In this document: positions 35,444-45,158 of the stretch, piece after piece
How the letters are laid out: each line of letters opens with the position of its first letter
How positions within the stretch are numbered: the first letter of the stretch is position 1
Assembly (NCBI RefSeq): GCF_012927165.1
Contig: NZ_JABBGA010000002.1
Coordinates: 310,001 to 374,000 of the forward strand
From: Zoogloea dura
GTDB lineage: Bacteria > Pseudomonadota > Gammaproteobacteria > Burkholderiales > Rhodocyclaceae
Length of the DNA stretch: 64,000 nt
Direction: 5' to 3'
Made by a program: the position numbers and the translations under genes
The notes under the pieces: generated by a model
The model's database searches: none
The model's input: only the letters and a program-made list of their open reading frames with translations
What the model was told of the DNA's origin: nothing

Positions 35444-36283
35444 ATGTGTGAAATAGTCCCTGCAAGGCGCCTTTTTGCCTTCGTCATACTCGCCAGCCTG
35501 GCCGCTTTTCCCGCTCTGGCCGACTTGCGTCCCGCTTCGGTACCCGGTGGGGTCGCCAGCGTGCGGGTGGCGCCCGCCGGCCCGGAACGGCCCGAAGCCC
35601 GCTTTGCCGGCAAGCCGGTCCTGCTGCTCAGGCAAGCCGATGGCTGGCATGCCCTGGTGGGGCTGCCTCTGGACACGCCGCCCGGTGAGCAGTTCCTCGA
35701 AGTCGGCCCGGAGCGGCGCCCCCTGGCCTTTCCGGTCACGCCACGCAGCTACCCCGAACAGCGCCTGACCATCAAGAATCCGAAAATGGTCACCCCCGAC
35801 CCGGACGACCTCGCCCGCATCGAGCTCGAGCGGGAGCTGCAGATCTCCGTGCGCAGCCGACACCGCAACGTGGAGGTGCCGCGGGTGGACCTGGACCTGC
35901 CCGCCAGCGGCCGCCTGTCGAGCCGCTTCGGGCTGCGCCGGATCTTCAACGGCGAACCCCGCGCGCCCCATACCGGCCTCGACGTGGCGGTGCCTGCCGG
36001 GACCCCGGTGCGGGCGCCGGCCGACGGGGTGGTCAGCCTGGTCGAGGACTTCTACTTCAATGGCAGGACAGTGTTCGTGGACCACGGGCAAGGCTTCGTC
36101 AGCATGGTCTGCCACCTGGACAAGGCCCAGGTGGAAGTGGGTCAGGTGGTACGCCGGGGTGCGCTGCTCGGCCAGTCCGGCAGCAGCGGCCGGGCCACCG
36201 GGCCGCACCTGCACTGGAGCGTTTACCTGAACGGCGCGGCGGTGGACCCCGCCCTGTTCATCGAGCCGCCGCCAGCGCGTTGA
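35444..36283 (+). CDS. Periplasmic M23-family endopeptidase
   Basis: A 279-residue exported metallopeptidase with signal peptide (about 1-27). The C-terminal LytM/lysostaphin domain has all zinc and catalytic residues: His176 and Asp180 (PHTGLD) and His255/His257 (GPHLHWSV). The N-terminal half (about 28-130) is a beta-rich substrate-gating region typical of MepM-like proteins without LysM. It should cut peptidoglycan cross-links. The last 26 bases overlap the 3' end of tcdA on the other strand. Confidence 0.9.
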   Translation: MCEIVPARRLFAFVILASLAAFPALADLRPASVPGGVASVRVAPAGPERPEARFAGKPVLLLRQADGWHALVGLPLDTPPGEQFLEVGPERRPLAFPVTPRSYPEQRLTIKNPKMVTPDPDDLARIELERELQISVRSRHRNVEVPRVDLDLPASGRLSSRFGLRRIFNGEPRAPHTGLDVAVPAGTPVRAPADGVVSLVEDFYFNGRTVFVDHGQGFVSMVCHLDKAQVEVGQVVRRGALLGQSGSSGRATGPHLHWSVYLNGAAVDPALFIEPPPAR

Positions 36284-37061
36284 GGACCCGCGCCGCGGCG
36301 AACATGCCGACGCAAGCGGTCACCGTCACCACCGAGCCGAAACCGGCGCAATTGAGCCCGGCCGGCCCGCTGTTCGCCTGCCCCGCGGGCTGCACCTCGC
36401 AGGCGGCATCCGGCGCCGGATAGCGCAGGGGCTCGGTGGAAAACACCGCCTCCACGCCGAACTTGCGCTTCGGATCACGCGGAAAGCCGTGGCCCTTGCG
36501 CAACTGCCCGCGCACCTTGGCCAGCAGCGGGTCCTGGATGGTCCGGGACAGATCGTCCACGAGGATCCGGGTCGGATCAATCTGCCCGCCCGCCGCGCCG
36601 CAGGTCACCACCGACACGCCGGCATCGCGGCAGAAGGCGATCATCGCCACCTTGACCCGCACCGCGTCAATCGCATCGATGACGCAATCGAAGCCGCCGC
36701 CGAGCAGCACCGCCGCGTTGTCCACCGTCACGAAATCATCCACCACCGCCACCTGGCAGGCAGGGTTGTAGCCGGCGATGCGCTCGCGCATGGCCTCCAC
36801 CTTGGCCTGACCGAGGGTCGCCTCGGTGGCGTGGATCTGGCGGTTGATGTTGGATTCGGCCACGTGATCGAGGTCGATCAGGGTCAGGCGACCGACCCCG
36901 CTGCGGGCCAGCGCCTCCACCGCCCATGAACCCACCCCGCCGATCCCGACCACACACACATGGGCCGCGGCCAGCCGGGCCCGCCCGGCATCGCCATACA
37001 GGCGGGCAATGCCGCCAAAGCGGCGGGCGTCATCGGGAGTGTTCAGCGCGGCGGAATCCAT
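36258..37061 (-). CDS. tcdA: tRNA threonylcarbamoyladenosine dehydratase (TcdA)
   Basis: A 267-residue E1-like enzyme that cyclises t6A to ct6A at position 37 of ANN-decoding tRNAs, using ATP. The nucleotide-binding GIGGVGSWAVEALARSG (39-), the DLDHVAESNINRQ motif and the C-terminal PDAACEVQPAGQANSGPAGLNCAGFGS are typical of TcdA/CsdL. It normally works with CsdA/CsdE sulfur chemistry, not seen here. The sequence begins at ATG 37061, divergent from the HAD phosphatase. Confidence 0.9.
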   Translation of the reverse strand: MDSAALNTPDDARRFGGIARLYGDAGRARLAAAHVCVVGIGGVGSWAVEALARSGVGRLTLIDLDHVAESNINRQIHATEATLGQAKVEAMRERIAGYNPACQVAVVDDFVTVDNAAVLLGGGFDCVIDAIDAVRVKVAMIAFCRDAGVSVVTCGAAGGQIDPTRILVDDLSRTIQDPLLAKVRGQLRKGHGFPRDPKRKFGVEAVFSTEPLRYPAPDAACEVQPAGQANSGPAGLNCAGFGSVVTVTACVGMFAAARVLNALAAAR

Positions 37062-37155
37062 GGCATCACGTTAGGGTGTCGGGGCGCGCAAATATACCCG
37101 AGCAGGCGATAATGGCGCGCATCGCCCGACCTTCAGCCCTCCCCCAGCAACCATC

Positions 37156-37812
37156 ATGTCCCGCTACCGCCACATCCTGTTCGACCTCGACGGCACCCTG
37201 ATCGACTCCGCGCCCGCCATTCTCGCCAGCTTCCGCGACAGCTTCGCCCGCAACGGCGCACAGGCGGTGCGCAGCATCGACGAGAGCGTGATCGGCCCGC
37301 CGCTGGTCGAGACCCTCCAGCTCCTGGCCGGCAGCACCGACCAGGCGCTCATCGACCGCCTCGCCGATGGCTTCAAGGCCAGCTACGACAGCGAAGGCTA
37401 CAAGGCCACCGCCGCCTACGCCGGCGTGGGCGAGATGCTCGCCCGCCTGGCCGGCGCCGGCCTGAGCCTGTCCATCGCCACCAACAAACGCCTCCACCCG
37501 ACCCGCCTGATCCTCGAGCACCTGGGCTGGAGCCGGCATTTCGACCACGTCTACGCCCTCGACCTGTTCGAGCCGCGCCTGCCCCACAAGGCCGCGATGA
37601 TCCAGCGCCTGCTGGCCGACCAGGACATCCCGGGCGACAGCGCCATCTACATCGGCGACCGCAGCGAAGACGGCGAATCCGCCGATGCCAACGGCCTGCC
37701 CTTCGTCGCCGCCACCTGGGGCTATGGCAGCATCACTGCTGCGGAGATGCCGGCCCACTGGCGCCAGGCCACTTCGCCGGCTGCCATGGCCGACCTGCTG
37801 CTGGCAGCCTGA
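37156..37812 (+). CDS. HAD-family hydrolase, phosphoglycolate phosphatase-like
   Basis: A 218-residue HAD phosphatase with the nucleophile Asp10 and general acid Asp12 in LFDLDGTLIDS, motif II in LSIATNKR, and motif III/IV in YIGDRSEDGESADANGLPFVAATWGYG. The alpha-helical cap lies between motifs I and II, as in Gph/PpaX-like enzymes. Substrate could be 2-phosphoglycolate or pyrophosphate; no context settles it. Confidence 0.85.
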   Translation: MSRYRHILFDLDGTLIDSAPAILASFRDSFARNGAQAVRSIDESVIGPPLVETLQLLAGSTDQALIDRLADGFKASYDSEGYKATAAYAGVGEMLARLAGAGLSLSIATNKRLHPTRLILEHLGWSRHFDHVYALDLFEPRLPHKAAMIQRLLADQDIPGDSAIYIGDRSEDGESADANGLPFVAATWGYGSITAAEMPAHWRQATSPAAMADLLLAA

Positions 37813-37882
37813 CCACGCCCGCCGGCAGCCCCCCAAAACGCCGCCCCGCCAACCCCGTCATCAGCCTCCGGAGCCCTTTGTC

Positions 37883-38461
37883 ATGTTCGAACGTGCCTCC
37901 CGCCCGACCCTGATCGCCGCCGTCTGCACCGCGGCGGGCCTGGTCCTCGCCGCCGCCTCCGCCCCCAGCCACGCCGGCCGCTTCGGCGGCGGCCGCAGCG
38001 TGGGCATGAGCCGCAGCCTACCCTCGGGCAGCACTCACACCGCCCCCCACACTGCGCCCCACGTCGACACCCACGCTGAAACACCGGCTCCGGGCTATCG
38101 GGCGCCACTGATCGTGCACGAGCCACTCCAGCAGGCGGCACCGGCACGCTCCAGCTACCAGGCGACCCGCGACGCCACCATGGCCGAAGCGCTCCTGCGC
38201 AGCCGCATGCTCGCCGCCCAGCGTCGCCAGCGCGCCCAGGAGAGCGGCATGAACGCGGGTTTCAGCAGCGGCAGCGCAGCGGCGATCCCCTATGATCCGC
38301 CCGAATATCGCCCGCTCCCGCCGGTCGCCACGCCACGCGTCAGCGACCCCCGCTTCACCCGCTTCACGCCGCACGAAGCGCCGGCCACTCCCTGCGAGAT
38401 CAAGCCGGTGATGAGTGACGCCGACTACCGCGCCTGCGGCGCCACCCCGCCCAGCTACTGA
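37883..38461 (+). CDS. Small secreted protein of unknown function
   Basis: A 192-residue protein with a clear signal peptide (cleavage near ASAPSHA, about residue 31). The mature part is low in order: Ser/His/Thr-rich (GSTHTAPHTAPHVDTHAET), Pro-rich, with only two cysteines (CEIKPVMSDADYRAC) near the C terminus that could form a disulfide. GGAG precedes the ATG at 37883, 70 bases after the phosphatase gene. I recognise no family. Confidence 0.6.
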   Translation: MFERASRPTLIAAVCTAAGLVLAAASAPSHAGRFGGGRSVGMSRSLPSGSTHTAPHTAPHVDTHAETPAPGYRAPLIVHEPLQQAAPARSSYQATRDATMAEALLRSRMLAAQRRQRAQESGMNAGFSSGSAAAIPYDPPEYRPLPPVATPRVSDPRFTRFTPHEAPATPCEIKPVMSDADYRACGATPPSY

Positions 38462-38618
38462 GCATGGACGGGCCGGGCGGCCCCCGATTCCGGCAGCCGC
38501 CCCCGCCCGCGCCGCAGAATAGCCCCCCTTTCTCCCTGCTGTTCCTCGGCACGGCACGGAGCCGCCACGCATAAGATCGGCACCATCCCCCAATGAAGTC
38601 GTACCCCCTGGAGTTGCG

Positions 38619-39392
38619 ATGAAGGCCGTGATACTCGCGGGTGGCCTGGGCACCCGCATCAGCGAAGAAACAGTCAACCGTCCGAAGCCGATGATCGGCA
38701 TTGGTGGGCGACCCATCCTGTGGCACATCATGAAGATGTACTCCAGCCACGGCATCCACGACTTCGTGATCTGCTGCGGCTACATGGGCTACGTGATCAA
38801 GGAGTACTTCGCCAACTACTTCCTGCACATGTCGGACGTCACCTTCGACATGACCAACAACCGCATGGAGATCCACGAACGCCACGCCGAACCCTGGCGG
38901 GTCACCCTGGTCGATACCGGCGACTCCACCCAGACCGGCGGCCGCCTGGCCCGGGTGCGCAAGTACGTGCAGGACGAGGAAGCCTTCTGCTACACCTACG
39001 GCGACGGCGTCGCCGACATCGACATCACCGCCGAGATCGCCTTCCACCGGGCCCATGGCAAGCTCGCCACGATCGCCGCGGTGCAGCCCCCCGGCCGCTT
39101 CGGCGCCCTCAAGATCAAGGCCGACAGCACGGTCAGCGCCTTCGTCGAAAAGCCGCTGGGCGACGGCGGCTTCATCAACGGCGGCTTCTTCGTGCTGTCT
39201 CCCCAGGTGCTGGACTACATCGAAGGCGACCACAGCGTGTTCGAGGGCGCCCCCCTGGGCAAGCTCATCGCCCGCAAGCAACTGGCGGCCTACGAGCACA
39301 CCGGCTTCTGGCGCCCGATGGACACCCTGCGCGACAAGACCTTCCTCGAAGAACTCTGGCAGAGCGGCGAAGCACCTTGGAAAACCTGGTGA
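38619..39392 (+). CDS. rfbF: Glucose-1-phosphate cytidylyltransferase
   Basis: Makes CDP-glucose from CTP and glucose-1-phosphate, the entry to CDP-linked 3,6-dideoxyhexoses. The 257-residue protein has the nucleotide-binding start [48 protein letters not shown] and NGGFFVLSP blocks of RfbF. GGAG lies before the ATG. It is the first gene of a long plus-strand series and its stop overlaps the rfbG start. No JUMPstart element is visible upstream. Confidence 0.95.
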   Translation: MKAVILAGGLGTRISEETVNRPKPMIGIGGRPILWHIMKMYSSHGIHDFVICCGYMGYVIKEYFANYFLHMSDVTFDMTNNRMEIHERHAEPWRVTLVDTGDSTQTGGRLARVRKYVQDEEAFCYTYGDGVADIDITAEIAFHRAHGKLATIAAVQPPGRFGALKIKADSTVSAFVEKPLGDGGFINGGFFVLSPQVLDYIEGDHSVFEGAPLGKLIARKQLAAYEHTGFWRPMDTLRDKTFLEELWQSGEAPWKTW

Positions 39393-40444
39393 CCCCCGCC
39401 TTCTGGCAGGGCCGGCGGATTTTCGTCACCGGCCACACCGGCTTCAAGGGCAGTTGGCTGTGCCTGTGGCTGCAGGCCATGGGCGCCGAGGTGCATGGCT
39501 ACGCCCTGGCCCCGGCCACCGACCCGGCCCTCTTCGAGGTGGCCGGGGTAGCCCGCGGCATGCGCTCGACGCTCGGCGACGTGCGCGATTACGCCGCCCT
39601 CTCCGCCGCGCTCACCGCCGCCCGGCCCGAGATCGTGCTGCACCTGGCCGCCCAGCCGCTGGTGCCCCTGTCCTATGCCGAGCCGGTGGCCACCTTCGCC
39701 ACCAACGCGATGGGCACCGCGCACCTGCTGGAGGCCTGCCGCCAGGTGGCCGGCATCAAGGCCGTGGTGGTGGTCAGCAGCGACAAGTGCTACGAGAACC
39801 GCGAATGGCTGTGGGGCTACCGGGAGACCGACCCGATGGGCGGCCACGACCCCTACTCCGCCAGCAAGGGCTGCACCGAGCTCATCGTCTCGTCCTACCG
39901 ACGCTCCTTCCTCGGCCCCGCCGGCATCCCGCTGGCCAGCGCCCGCGCCGGCAACGTGATCGGCGGCGGCGACTGGACCGCCAGCCGGCTGGTGCCCGAC
40001 GTGCTGGCCGCCTTCGCCGCCGGCGAGCCGGTCACCCTGCGCAGCCCCGGCGCCATCCGCCCCTGGCAGCACGTGCTCGAGCCGCTCTCCGGCTACCTGC
40101 TGCTGGCCGAGCGCCTGGCCGAGGGTGGCGAGGCCTGCGCCGAGGGCTGGAACTTCGGCCCCGACAACAGCGACGCCCGCAGCGTGGCCTGGGTGGTTCA
40201 GCGCCTCGCCGAAGGCTGGGGCCCCGACGCCCGCTGGGAGGCGGCCGCCGCGCCCCAGGTCCACGAAGCCCACACCCTGCGCCTGGATTGCAGCAAGGCA
40301 CGCAGCCTGCTGGGCTGGCAACCCCGCTGGTCGGCCGACGAAGCGGTGGCCCGCAGCCTCGCCTGGTATCAAGCCTGGCGCAAAGGTGCCGACATGCATG
40401 GCTACACCCTCGCAGAGATCTCGGATTTCACCCGTACCCCATGA
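39389..40444 (+). CDS. rfbG: CDP-glucose 4,6-dehydratase
   Basis: Converts CDP-glucose to CDP-4-keto-6-deoxyglucose using bound NAD. This short-chain dehydrogenase of 351 residues has GHTGFKGSW (15-23) for the dinucleotide and the catalytic Tyr156/Lys160 (DPYSASKG). The GTG at 39389 overlaps the rfbF stop (GTGA); an in-frame TTG four codons upstream is also possible. The stop overlaps rfbH by four bases. Confidence 0.94.
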   Translation: MTPAFWQGRRIFVTGHTGFKGSWLCLWLQAMGAEVHGYALAPATDPALFEVAGVARGMRSTLGDVRDYAALSAALTAARPEIVLHLAAQPLVPLSYAEPVATFATNAMGTAHLLEACRQVAGIKAVVVVSSDKCYENREWLWGYRETDPMGGHDPYSASKGCTELIVSSYRRSFLGPAGIPLASARAGNVIGGGDWTASRLVPDVLAAFAAGEPVTLRSPGAIRPWQHVLEPLSGYLLLAERLAEGGEACAEGWNFGPDNSDARSVAWVVQRLAEGWGPDARWEAAAAPQVHEAHTLRLDCSKARSLLGWQPRWSADEAVARSLAWYQAWRKGADMHGYTLAEISDFTRTP

Positions 40445-41814
40445 GCCTCATCCGCAAGACCCTGACCCCCGGCATTGACGGCCGCCTCGAGCTGGACCTC
40501 TCCGCCCACCCCGAGCTGGCCGGCCAGGCGCTGGAAATCATCGTGCGCCCGGCCCGCGCCCCCGCCACGCCGCCCGCCTGGCGCCCGGGCATCGACCCGG
40601 TGCCACCGTCCGGCAAGGTCGTCGGCGACCCGGAAAAGGACGCCATGATCGACGCAGCCCTGGACGCCTGGCTCACCACCGGGCGCTTCAACGACGCCTT
40701 CGAGCTGCGCCTGGCCGCATTCGTCGGCACGCGCTTCGCCCTCACCGTCAATTCCGGCTCGTCGGCCAACCTGGTGGCCTTCTCCACCCTCACCTCGCCC
40801 AAGCTCGGCGAGCGGGCGATCCGGCCGGGCGACGAGGTCATCACTGTGGCCGCCGGCTTTCCCACCACGGTCAACCCGATCATCCAGAATGGCGCAGTAC
40901 CGGTCTTCGTGGACGCCAGCCTGCCCGGCTACAACATCGATGTGACGATGCTGGAAGCTGCCCTGTCGCCGCGCACCAAGGCCATCATGATCGCCCACAC
41001 CCTGGGCAACCCCTTCGACCTGGACGCGGTCTGCGCCTTTGCCGAAGCCCACGGCCTGTGGCTGGTGGAGGACTGCTGCGACGCCCTCGGCAGCACCTGG
41101 AAGGGCCGCAAGGTCGGCACCTTTGGCCACCTCGCCACCCTGTCCTTCTATCCGGCCCACCACATCACCATGGGCGAAGGCGGCGCGGTGCTGACCAGCG
41201 ACCCGCAGCTGCGCCAGATCGCCGAGTCCTTCCGCGACTGGGGCCGCGACTGCTGGTGCAAGCCCGGCTGCGACAACACCTGCGGCAAGCGCTTCGGCTG
41301 GCAGCTGGGCAGCCTGCCGGCCGGCTACGATCACAAGTACACCTACAGCCACATCGGCTACAACCTCAAGATCACCGACATGCAGGCCGCCTGCGGCCTG
41401 GCCCAGCTGGACCGGCTGGAGGGCTTCATCGCCGCCCGCAAGCGCAATTTCGACCATCTCACCGCCGCCCTGGACGACGCCCGGGACTTCCTGGTGCTGC
41501 CCGAGGCCACCCCGGGCAGCGATCCGTCCTGGTTCGGCTACCCGATCACCCTGCGCCCCGAGGCCGGGGTGAACCGGGTGGACCTCCTCGAATACCTGGA
41601 CCAACACAAGATCGGCACGCGCCTGCTGTTTGCCGGCAACCTGACCCGCCAGCCCTCAATGGCCGGCCGCAACTACCGGGTCGTCGGCGACCTGCCGGTG
41701 GCCGACCGCATCATGCGGGACACCTTCTGGATCGGCGTGTGGCCGGGGCTCAGCGAGGCCCAGCTGGACTACACCGCCGCGCACATCCGCAGCTTCATTG
41801 GAGTCGAGCTATGA
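40441..41814 (+). CDS. rfbH: CDP-4-keto-6-deoxyglucose-3-dehydrase (E1/RfbH)
   Basis: PMP- and iron-sulfur-dependent enzyme that, with a reductase (E3), removes the C3 hydroxyl of CDP-4-keto-6-deoxyglucose. The 457-residue protein has an aminotransferase fold in which the usual PLP lysine is replaced by histidine ([14 protein letters not shown], about 240-241), the hallmark of this enzyme, and clustered cysteines C271, C273, C277 and C281 ([13 protein letters not shown]) for the [2Fe-2S] site. No E3-type ferredoxin reductase gene is present in the window. Four-base overlaps with both neighbours. Confidence 0.95.
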   Translation: MSLIRKTLTPGIDGRLELDLSAHPELAGQALEIIVRPARAPATPPAWRPGIDPVPPSGKVVGDPEKDAMIDAALDAWLTTGRFNDAFELRLAAFVGTRFALTVNSGSSANLVAFSTLTSPKLGERAIRPGDEVITVAAGFPTTVNPIIQNGAVPVFVDASLPGYNIDVTMLEAALSPRTKAIMIAHTLGNPFDLDAVCAFAEAHGLWLVEDCCDALGSTWKGRKVGTFGHLATLSFYPAHHITMGEGGAVLTSDPQLRQIAESFRDWGRDCWCKPGCDNTCGKRFGWQLGSLPAGYDHKYTYSHIGYNLKITDMQAACGLAQLDRLEGFIAARKRNFDHLTAALDDARDFLVLPEATPGSDPSWFGYPITLRPEAGVNRVDLLEYLDQHKIGTRLLFAGNLTRQPSMAGRNYRVVGDLPVADRIMRDTFWIGVWPGLSEAQLDYTAAHIRSFIGVEL

Positions 41815-43307
41815 GCACCAAGCCCCTGATGGTCTATGAAATGGCCAACAACCACATGGGCGACCTGCCCCACGGCATCGCCACCATCCGGGCGATCCGC
41901 GAGGCCTGCCGCGGCTTCGAGGACGAGTTCGACTTCGCCTTCAAGCTCCAGTACCGCGACCTGGACACCTTCATCCATGCGTCCGTGCGGGGCCGTGACG
42001 ACATCAAGTACGTCAAGCGCTTCGAGGAGACCCGGCTGTCCGACGAGGCCTTCCGCGCCCTCGTCGCCGAGATGGACGCCCAGGGCTTCATCACCGTATG
42101 CACGCCCTTCGACGAGAACTCGGTGACGCGCATCGAGGCCCACGGCATCCACACCATCAAGATCGCCAGTTGCTCCTTCACCGACTGGCCGCTGCTCGAG
42201 CGCATCGCCCGGGCCGACAAGCCGGTGATCGCCTCCACTGCCGGCGCCACCCTGGACGAGATCGACAACGTCACCAGCTTCTTCCTGCACCGGGGCAAGG
42301 ACTTCACCCTGATGCACTGTGTGGCCGAGTACCCGACCCCCGACGACGCCCTGCAGGTCAACCAGATCGAGCTGCTGCGCGCCCGCTACCCGGGCGTGCG
42401 GATCGGCTACTCCACCCACGAATCCCCCGACAACACCCTGGCCGTCGGCCTGGCCCTGGCCAAGGGCGCCAGCGTCTTCGAGAAGCACGTGGTGCTGCCC
42501 ACCGACAAGTACGCCGCCAACGCCTACTCGGCCGACCCGCAGCAGATCCGCGCCTGGCTCGAAGCCTGCCGCCGCGCCCGCGCCATCTGCGGCAGCGGCG
42601 AGCGCTACCAGCCCTCCGCCGGCGAGCGGGCCAGCCTGCAGTCCCTGCGCCGCGGCGTGTTCAGCACCCGCGACATCCCGGCTGGCACTCCGCTGTCGGA
42701 TGACATGATCGAATTCGCCTTCCCGCCGGTGCAAGGCCAGCTCACCGCCAACGAGTGGTCCAAGTACGCCCGCTTCGTGGCCACCGAAGCCATCCCCGCC
42801 GGCCAGCCGGTACGCCATGCCCAGGTGGAAGAAACCCAGCTGCGTGGCCAGGTGCTGGAGATCGTGACCGCCGTGAAAGGCCTGCTCAAGGCCGGCAACG
42901 TGGTGGTGCCGGGCAAGTCCGACCTGGAGATCTCCCACCACTACGGGCTGGAGCGCTTCAACGACTTCGGCCTGACCATGGTCACCGTGGTAAACCGGGA
43001 ATACTGCAAGAAGCTGCTGGTCATGCTGCCCGGCCAGACCCACCCGGAGCAGTACCACCAGAAAAAGGAAGAGACCTTTGTGGTGCTCCACGGCGTGCTC
43101 ACCCTGTGGCTGGACGGCGAGCAGCGCGAAGCCCGCGCCGGTGACGTGATCACCGTGGCCCGCGGCGTCAGGCACACCTTCAAGACCCGCGACGGCGTGG
43201 TGTTCGAGGAGATCTCCTCGACCCACGACAAGCACGACTCCTACTACACCGACCCGGCGATTGCGCAGAACCCCAGCCGCAAGACCTGGCTCACCTACTG
43301 GATGTAA
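41811..43307 (+). CDS. NeuB-like sialic acid synthase family protein fused to SAF and cupin domains
   Basis: A 498-residue fusion. Residues 1-265 are a NeuB-type TIM barrel ([51 protein letters not shown]) that condenses phosphoenolpyruvate with a hexosamine or other sugar. Residues about 280-345 are an antifreeze-like SAF domain ([19 protein letters not shown]). Residues about 390-470 form a cupin with metal ligands His411, His416, Glu420 and His455. The product is probably a nonulosonate or a related keto-sugar acid; no cytidylyltransferase NeuA is present. The role of the cupin is unknown. Confidence 0.85.
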   Translation: MSTKPLMVYEMANNHMGDLPHGIATIRAIREACRGFEDEFDFAFKLQYRDLDTFIHASVRGRDDIKYVKRFEETRLSDEAFRALVAEMDAQGFITVCTPFDENSVTRIEAHGIHTIKIASCSFTDWPLLERIARADKPVIASTAGATLDEIDNVTSFFLHRGKDFTLMHCVAEYPTPDDALQVNQIELLRARYPGVRIGYSTHESPDNTLAVGLALAKGASVFEKHVVLPTDKYAANAYSADPQQIRAWLEACRRARAICGSGERYQPSAGERASLQSLRRGVFSTRDIPAGTPLSDDMIEFAFPPVQGQLTANEWSKYARFVATEAIPAGQPVRHAQVEETQLRGQVLEIVTAVKGLLKAGNVVVPGKSDLEISHHYGLERFNDFGLTMVTVVNREYCKKLLVMLPGQTHPEQYHQKKEETFVVLHGVLTLWLDGEQREARAGDVITVARGVRHTFKTRDGVVFEEISSTHDKHDSYYTDPAIAQNPSRKTWLTYWM

Positions 43308-43313
43308 GCCCCG

Positions 43314-45149
43314 ATGACGATCCGCGTAGCCGACTGGATCCTGCGCCGCCTGGCCGACGAAGGCATCCGGCACGTATTCATGCTGCCGGGTGGCGGCGCC
43401 ATGTACCTCAATGACGCGGTGGCCTGCGAACCCCGCCTGGCCGCGGTGCCCTGCCACCACGAGCAGGCCTGCGCCATAGCGGCCGAAGCGGCCGGGCGCA
43501 CCGGCAACGCCGGCAATCCGGGCTTCGGGGTGACCATGGTGACCACCGGCCCCGGCGCCACCAACGCCATCACTCCGGTGGCCGGCGCCTGGATCGACTC
43601 GGTGCCCATGCTGGTCCTCTCCGGCCAGGCCAAGCGGCCCGACCGCCTGAACGGCCGGCCGATCCGCCAGGGCGGCGTGCAGGAGGTGGACATCGTGCCG
43701 CTGGTGCACTCGATCACCAAGTATGCCGTCACCCTGGACGACCCGCAGAGCGTGCGCCTCCACCTGGAGCAGGCCCTGCACCTGATGAAGAGCGGCCGCC
43801 CCGGCCCTGTGTGGATCGACGTACCCCTCGACGTGCAGGCCGCCCCCATAGACCCGGACAGCCTGCCCGGCTGGACGCCGACCGCCGCCGCTACCGCTGC
43901 CGCTGCCGCTGCTAACCCGGACCTGGCCGCAGTGCGCGCCCTGCTCGCCCAGGCCCGGCGCCCGCTGATCCTGGCCGGCCACGGGGTGCGCCTGTCCGGT
44001 GCCGCCGGGGCCTTCCGTCAGCTGGTGGACCGCCTGCAGGTGCCCGCCGTGCTCACCTGGAACGCCCTCGACCTGCTGCCCTACGACCACCCGCTCAACA
44101 TAGGCCGCCCCGGCGTGGTGGCTGCCCGCGCCGCCAACTTCGCGGTGCAGAACTGCGACCTGCTGATCGCCATCGGCGCCCGCCTCGACATGATCGTCAC
44201 CGCCTACAACCCCAAGGGCTTCGCCCGGGCGGCCCGCAAGGTGGTGGTGGACGTGGACCCCAATGAACTGGCCAACAAGCTCGAGATGGCCATCGACCAG
44301 CCCCTGGCGATGGATGCCGGCGCCTTCATCGAGGCCTTGCTCGACGGCGCCGAAACCGGCGACACCGCCGACTGGCGGGCCCGCTGCAGCAGCTGGAAGG
44401 CCCGCTACACCCAGAACGAGGGCCGCGTCTTCCCACCCGCGGGCCCCATCGGCCACGCCCACTTCGTCGAGGCCCTGTCCGACGCCGCCCCTGAGAACAC
44501 CCTGATCGCCACCGGCAGCTCCGGCCTGGCGGTGGAGTTCTTCTACGCCGGCTTCCGCAACAAGGCCGGCCAGCGCAGCTTCCTCACCTCGGGTCTGGGC
44601 GCCATGGGCTATGGCCTGCCGGCCGCCATCGGCGCCTGCCTGGGCAATGACCGCGAGCCGATGCTGGCGGTGGAATCCGACGGCAGCCTGCAGCTCAACC
44701 TGCAGGAGCTGGCGACCCTGGCCGGCCTCAAGCTGCCGGTGTGCCTGTTCATCATGAACAACGGCGGCTACGCGTCCATCCGCAACACCCAGCGCAACTA
44801 CTTCGAAGGACGCTACGTGGGCAGCGGCCCGGCCTCCGGCCTGCAGATGCCTGACCTGGAGAAGATCGCCGACACCTACGGCCTGCCCTTCCTGCGCATC
44901 GACGACTGCGCCGACCTGGCCGGCGCCCTGGCCCGCGCCCAGGCCCTGCCGCGCCCCTGCCTGATCGACGTGCGCCTGGTGGCCGATGAGAGCCTGCAGC
45001 CCAAGTGCGCCGCCATCCCGCGGGCCGACGGCTCAATCGTCTCGATGCCCCTGGAGGACATGAGCCCCCTGTTGCCCCTGGAGACCCTCAAGGCCGAGAT
45101 GCTGGTGCCGCTACTGCCTGCATCCCTTGAAGCCCCCCGCCCGGCCTGA
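43314..45149 (+). CDS. Thiamine-diphosphate-dependent enzyme (acetolactate synthase-like; YerE candidate)
   Basis: A 611-residue ThDP enzyme with the three-domain plan of acetolactate synthase. Glu50 (PCHHEQACA) is the cofactor-activating residue; the central Rossmann-like domain spans about 200-330; and the diphosphate/Mg motif is ESDGSLQLNLQEL..FIMNNGG. In Yersinia, the homologous YerE transfers an acetyl unit from pyruvate to C4 of CDP-4-keto-3,6-dideoxyglucose to make branched yersiniose. Since rfbFGH lie just upstream, this role is attractive, but a general acyloin or decarboxylation function cannot be excluded. Confidence 0.8.
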   Translation: MTIRVADWILRRLADEGIRHVFMLPGGGAMYLNDAVACEPRLAAVPCHHEQACAIAAEAAGRTGNAGNPGFGVTMVTTGPGATNAITPVAGAWIDSVPMLVLSGQAKRPDRLNGRPIRQGGVQEVDIVPLVHSITKYAVTLDDPQSVRLHLEQALHLMKSGRPGPVWIDVPLDVQAAPIDPDSLPGWTPTAAATAAAAAANPDLAAVRALLAQARRPLILAGHGVRLSGAAGAFRQLVDRLQVPAVLTWNALDLLPYDHPLNIGRPGVVAARAANFAVQNCDLLIAIGARLDMIVTAYNPKGFARAARKVVVDVDPNELANKLEMAIDQPLAMDAGAFIEALLDGAETGDTADWRARCSSWKARYTQNEGRVFPPAGPIGHAHFVEALSDAAPENTLIATGSSGLAVEFFYAGFRNKAGQRSFLTSGLGAMGYGLPAAIGACLGNDREPMLAVESDGSLQLNLQELATLAGLKLPVCLFIMNNGGYASIRNTQRNYFEGRYVGSGPASGLQMPDLEKIADTYGLPFLRIDDCADLAGALARAQALPRPCLIDVRLVADESLQPKCAAIPRADGSIVSMPLEDMSPLLPLETLKAEMLVPLLPASLEAPRPA

Positions 45150-45158
45150 AACACACGC

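Noticed and set aside
38462-38618. JUMPstart/RfaH element upstream of rfbF
   Set aside because: Searched for the conserved GGCGGTAG-type core; none is present.
43905-43920. GCTACCGCTGCCGCT-type triplet repetition within the ThDP gene
   Set aside because: Encodes an alanine-rich interdomain linker (TAAATAAAAAA); it fits an ordinary flexible linker, not a mobile or regulatory repeat.
41769-44462. 897-codon minus-strand open frame across the NeuB-cupin and ThDP genes
   Set aside because: Low-complexity Gly/His/Val-rich translation with no family signal; the plus strand carries two clear enzymes.
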